Source of the DNA: Microcaldota archaeon
GTDB taxonomy: Archaea > Micrarchaeota > Micrarchaeia > Norongarragalinales > UBA97
Reading direction: 5' to 3'
Length of the DNA stretch: 6,699 bases
Assembly (NCBI GenBank): GCA_016217775.1
Contig: JACRGG010000021.1
Coordinates: forward strand, 1 to 6,699
Shown piece after piece: positions 4,320 to 6,699 of this stretch. A model generated the notes under the pieces. It did not search any database and was not told the origin of the DNA. It saw nothing but the letters and a program-made list of their open reading frames with translations. A program made the position numbers and the translations under genes. Numbering within the stretch: position 1 is the stretch's first letter; each line of letters starts with the position of its first letter.

Positions 4320-5520
4320 GCACTTCATTCATTACCTGCAAGCCCGTAATTCTGCAAAGCGCGCCGGTTGAACAATCCCTTTCATTAAAATGCGTTACGT
4401 GGTCGCGGCGGCAACCCCTTCCCGAGAAAACTATTGGAACCGGGTCCCCGGAATGCGCTTTAAGCTCGCAGGGAGTGGAGTGGTCGCCGGTGACTACAAT
4501 CAAGTGTTCTTTAGACAATTGGTGCAAGACGCCCAGGTGGCGGTCGGCCTTCTCCAAATAATCTTTTTTCCCAACCGCGTTCCCATCCTCACCCATCAAA
4601 TCAGTTCCCTTAAAGTGGAGGAACACAAAATCGCTTGACTTAAGGGCTTTCACAGCGGCGTCAACCTTTGCCTTAAAATCAGTCTCTGCTTTTCCAGTGG
4701 CGGTTGGAACGTCAATTACCTTCATTCCAACCAATTTCGCGACTCCCTTATATAATTTCCCGCCAGCAACGCACGACGCGCTCAAGCCCCACTTTTGCCT
4801 GAACGACGGTATTTCACCCAAGCTGCCCGCGCCGCGTAGGAGAATGCAGTTGGCGGGCAATAGCTTTTGCGCCCGCCTTTTTTTGTTAAGCGGGTGGTTG
4901 GCCAAAACCGCGTTGGCCTTTGACACGAACTCGTTAACCGAATCGGCCAGCAGCCTTGCCTCAACAAAGCCATCCAACGGCTTGCAGGATAGCATTGGCT
5001 TGTTTTCCTCGTGCGGGTCGGCATCGCTAACCCTCGCCAAAATGCCTTTTCCGCGAAACAACACCCCCGCGCGGTGTTGAACTCCTTTTCCAACAATTAC
5101 CTTGATTCCGGTAGACAACTTTATTTTGTTAAGCGAGTCAACAAGCTTTCCGGTTTCGTCAATCCGCCCGGCGCGGCGGTCTATGATTATTTTCTTGGAG
5201 TTAATCGTCCCAAAATTCACCCTAAAGCAAGCGTCGCCATTTCGCACGTCCATTCCCAATCCAATGCACTCGAGCACCCCGCGGCCAAAATAGTATTTTT
5301 TCGGGTCAAAGCCGAAAATGCTCAAGTGCGCGGTGTCACTCGCAGGCCGCACGCCCACGCCAATCGAGTCCATCAGCCCGCAAACCCCCTTGGACGCGAG
5401 AAAATCCAGGTTAGGCGTGTGCGCCGCCTCAAGCGGAGTCTTGTTCGAGAAAAAAGGAACCGGCCTGTCCCCCAGCCCGTCGAAAATAATAAGCAAGCAA
5501 CCCATTTTATTCAATCCCAT
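4282..5520 (-). CDS. apgM: 2,3-bisphosphoglycerate-independent phosphoglycerate mutase, archaeal type
   Basis: This cytosolic glycolytic/gluconeogenic enzyme interconverts 3- and 2-phosphoglycerate through a phosphoserine intermediate and belongs to the alkaline phosphatase superfamily. The 412-residue length fits the archaeal form. Visible landmarks: LLIIFDGLGDRP with metal ligand Asp14; RPASDTAHLSIFGFDP with the likely nucleophile Ser61; QHRAGV at 149-153; SDADPHE at 165-171; HFKGTDLMGEDGN at 302-314 with Asp307; VVTGDHSTPCELKAHSGDPVPI with Asp346, His347 and His356. One oddity: the usual GHD after the TD motif is GED, so Glu311 occupies the place of a metal-binding His. The ATG at 5518-5520 is used, but the ATG at 5503-5505 (residue 6) has GGGA 9 nt upstream and gives the more usual N-terminus. 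It is the last gene of an operon with enolase, 23 nt after the unknown gene. Its 3' end overlaps the convergent hydrolase gene by 38 bp. Confidence 0.97.
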   Translation of the reverse strand: MGLNKMGCLLIIFDGLGDRPVPFFSNKTPLEAAHTPNLDFLASKGVCGLMDSIGVGVRPASDTAHLSIFGFDPKKYYFGRGVLECIGLGMDVRNGDACFRVNFGTINSKKIIIDRRAGRIDETGKLVDSLNKIKLSTGIKVIVGKGVQHRAGVLFRGKGILARVSDADPHEENKPMLSCKPLDGFVEARLLADSVNEFVSKANAVLANHPLNKKRRAQKLLPANCILLRGAGSLGEIPSFRQKWGLSASCVAGGKLYKGVAKLVGMKVIDVPTATGKAETDFKAKVDAAVKALKSSDFVFLHFKGTDLMGEDGNAVGKKDYLEKADRHLGVLHQLSKEHLIVVTGDHSTPCELKAHSGDPVPIVFSGRGCRRDHVTHFNERDCSTGALCRITGLQVMNEVLNVLGRAPLYGD

Positions 5521-5543
5521 TTCAAAACATTTTTTTCCAAACC

Positions 5544-6098
5544 TTACCGGCTCGCGACAAGCAATCTGCGGCTTGCTTTATTTTTTTTCCCAAGGTGTTC
5601 GAGCAAACGCGCTACCTTGTTCTTCAAATCGTTAGCGCTGGCAATTTTTTCATCCATAGGCATAGCCGCGTATACGCTCGGCTCAATTTTCTTAAAATGG
5701 AGTACGCTGTTCGTCAATTGCATAGTTTTTGGGGTTCTTCTGAGGTATGACTCGGCTAACAATTGGGCGGCCATATTTGGAAGTGCTAGATTGTTTATTC
5801 TCAAGCCGTTTCCGGATAGCGCTTGCTCGAGTGCAATCCGCTGGCCGTTGTTTTGCCTAAGCAATTTTTTTTCCCATTTTTGCCGCCTTTCGTGGCTCCT
5901 AAAAGTATCTGTAATATAGTGGCTTTCAAGAAAAAAGCGCATTGCATTGATTGCAGATTCAACCAACGCCTTGTTTTCGGGTTTGAACAGCCGCATATCT
6001 GCTTCCGGCAAATTTCTTTCTTTTGGAAGGATTATTTCTCTGACGTGCGGTTCGACCCCCAATATCCTAATCGCGTTTTCCATACTTTCCCGCGCCAT
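5544..6098 (-). CDS. Unrecognised 184-residue protein between enolase and ApgM
   Basis: I do not recognise a family. The protein is basic and mainly helical: a short N-terminal segment RILGVEPHVREIILPKERNL (residues 11-30) that looks like a strand-turn-strand, then helices around ALVESAINAMRFFLESHYI (44-62), RSHERRQKWEKKLLRQ (67-82), LPNMAAQLLAESYLRR (106-121) and NDLKNKVARLLEHLGKKNK (156-174). It has no signal peptide, no membrane span and no Cys, so it is probably cytosolic; the basic helices would suit nucleic-acid or ribosome contact, but that is only inference. The ATG at 6096-6098 follows GGGGGTAGGGGGAT, giving Shine-Dalgarno-like G runs; an ATG at 6081-6083 (residue 6) is an alternative. 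It lies 48 bp after enolase and 23 bp before ApgM, so it is probably cotranscribed with both. By hand count 10 of its 18 Arg codons are AGA/AGG, more than in the macro-domain or PRC genes. Confidence 0.78.
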   Translation of the reverse strand: MARESMENAIRILGVEPHVREIILPKERNLPEADMRLFKPENKALVESAINAMRFFLESHYITDTFRSHERRQKWEKKLLRQNNGQRIALEQALSGNGLRINNLALPNMAAQLLAESYLRRTPKTMQLTNSVLHFKKIEPSVYAAMPMDEKIASANDLKNKVARLLEHLGKKNKASRRLLVASR

Positions 6099-6146
6099 AT
6101 CCCCCTACCCCCGCATAATTTGTTTTTATTTCAATAATTGGTTTTC

Positions 6147-6698
6147 TCAACAATATTTTTGTGCAAAATTTCTTCCAGCGTAACCAAATTTTTCCTTCCC
6201 GTAAATTTCCATCAGGCGGTTGTACTTGGCGATTCTCTCCCCGCGGCTTAGCCCGCCGAACTTGCATTGGCCGGCCCCAGTCCCGACAACAAAGTCCGCT
6301 ATGAACGAATCGTTGGTTTCCCCACCGCGGTGCGAAATGCTTGCCGCAATATTGTGCTTGAAGCAGTAATCAAGCGTTTCAAGGGCTTCGGTAATCGTCC
6401 CAACTTGGTTTAACTTGATTATGGCCGCGTTCACCGCTTTTTGCCCCACTGCCTTTTCAACCAATTGTTTTCGCGTGCACACCAAGTCATCCCCGACGAC
6501 TTGAACGCTAGTTTTTTTCATAAACCGCGCCCATTCCCCCCAATCGTTTTCGGCAAACGGGTCTTCAATAGACTTAACATTGAACTCGTTGGTCCAGCCC
6601 GCGTATTTTTCGCCCAGTTTTTGCGCGGAAAGCGCCTTGCCGCCAAACGAGTACTTCCCGTTTTTGTAAAACTCGCTTGCGGCAGCGTCAACGCCTAA
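6147..6698 (-). CDS. eno: Enolase, C-terminal part (5' end outside window)
   Basis: Enolase dehydrates 2-phosphoglycerate to phosphoenolpyruvate in the cytosol. The frame enters from the right edge and gives the last 183 residues, most of the catalytic TIM barrel. Landmarks in order: LGVDAAASEFY with metal ligand Asp4 (fragment numbering), VKSIEDPF with ligand Glu45, VQVVGDDLVCT with ligand Asp70, IIKLNQVGT with catalytic Lys95, SISHRGGETND with His123 and Arg124, and GQCKFGGLSRGERIAKYN with Lys146. The canonical loop is SHRSGET; here the Ser, which contacts the substrate phosphate in studied enolases, is Gly125. All other key residues are present. The stop is TGA at 6147-6149. An ATG at 6519-6521 is internal, since SIEDPFAENDWGEW is encoded before it. 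It is the first visible gene of an operon with the unknown 184-residue protein and ApgM, the latter supplying its substrate. Confidence 0.98.
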   Translation of the reverse strand, partial: LGVDAAASEFYKNGKYSFGGKALSAQKLGEKYAGWTNEFNVKSIEDPFAENDWGEWARFMKKTSVQVVGDDLVCTRKQLVEKAVGQKAVNAAIIKLNQVGTITEALETLDYCFKHNIAASISHRGGETNDSFIADFVVGTGAGQCKFGGLSRGERIAKYNRLMEIYGKEKFGYAGRNFAQKYC

Positions 6699-6699
6699 A

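Noticed and set aside
5011..5919. Long plus-strand open frame (302 codons) over ApgM and the unknown gene
   Set aside because: It spans two minus-strand genes and their gap, and one of those genes (ApgM) is unmistakable. Its translation is rich in Ser, Arg, Phe and Pro with no recognisable motif.
6522..6698. Treating ATG 6521 as the enolase start
   Set aside because: The frame upstream to the window edge encodes conserved enolase motifs (VDAAASEF and SIEDPF), so the start lies outside the window.

Overview
The window looks archaeal, probably from a small-genome (DPANN-like) archaeon, though the lineage cannot be fixed from sequence alone. The evidence is an archaeal-type cofactor-independent phosphoglycerate mutase, a stand-alone short PRC-barrel protein of the kind common in archaea, poly-T tracts right after stop codons, TATA-like boxes about 26-27 nt before start codons that lack a Shine-Dalgarno, and several likely TTG starts. 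Genes are tightly packed and nearly all lie on the minus strand.

Layout, left to right. Positions 2-271 (+) hold the C-terminus of a LacD/DeoC-type class I aldolase. It converges on a minus-strand pair: an unrecognised 159-residue protein (320-799) and a PRC-barrel protein (806-1132). Upstream of the PRC gene lies a 182-bp regulatory-looking gap with a hairpin, a TATA-like box and four short repeats about 19 bp apart. Next come a macro-domain protein (1315-1848), then an apparent three-gene minus-strand operon read from right to left: winged-helix regulator (2920-3426), helical unknown (2376-2918) and small beta-sandwich protein (1922-2320). A 188-bp divergent intergenic region separates this operon from a plus-strand gene for a possible M14/AspA-like zinc hydrolase (3615-4319). 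The right third is a minus-strand lower-glycolysis operon: enolase (entering from the right edge, 6147-6698), an unrecognised 184-residue protein (5544-6098) and ApgM (4282-5520).

Enolase and ApgM catalyse adjacent steps (3-phosphoglycerate to 2-phosphoglycerate to phosphoenolpyruvate), so that operon is functionally coherent, and the aldolase at the left edge is also a sugar-phosphate enzyme. Both glycolytic enzymes carry a substitution at a normally invariant active-site position: Ser to Gly in the enolase SHRSGE loop, and His to Glu at a metal-ligand position in ApgM.

The least explained parts are the regulator/helical/beta-sandwich operon, including a correctly phased A_AAA_AAC heptamer that could join an ATG-initiated frame to the helical gene; the unknown gene between enolase and ApgM; the compact hydrolase; and the repeat array upstream of the PRC gene. 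I saw no tRNA, rRNA, CRISPR array, insertion sequence or phage gene.
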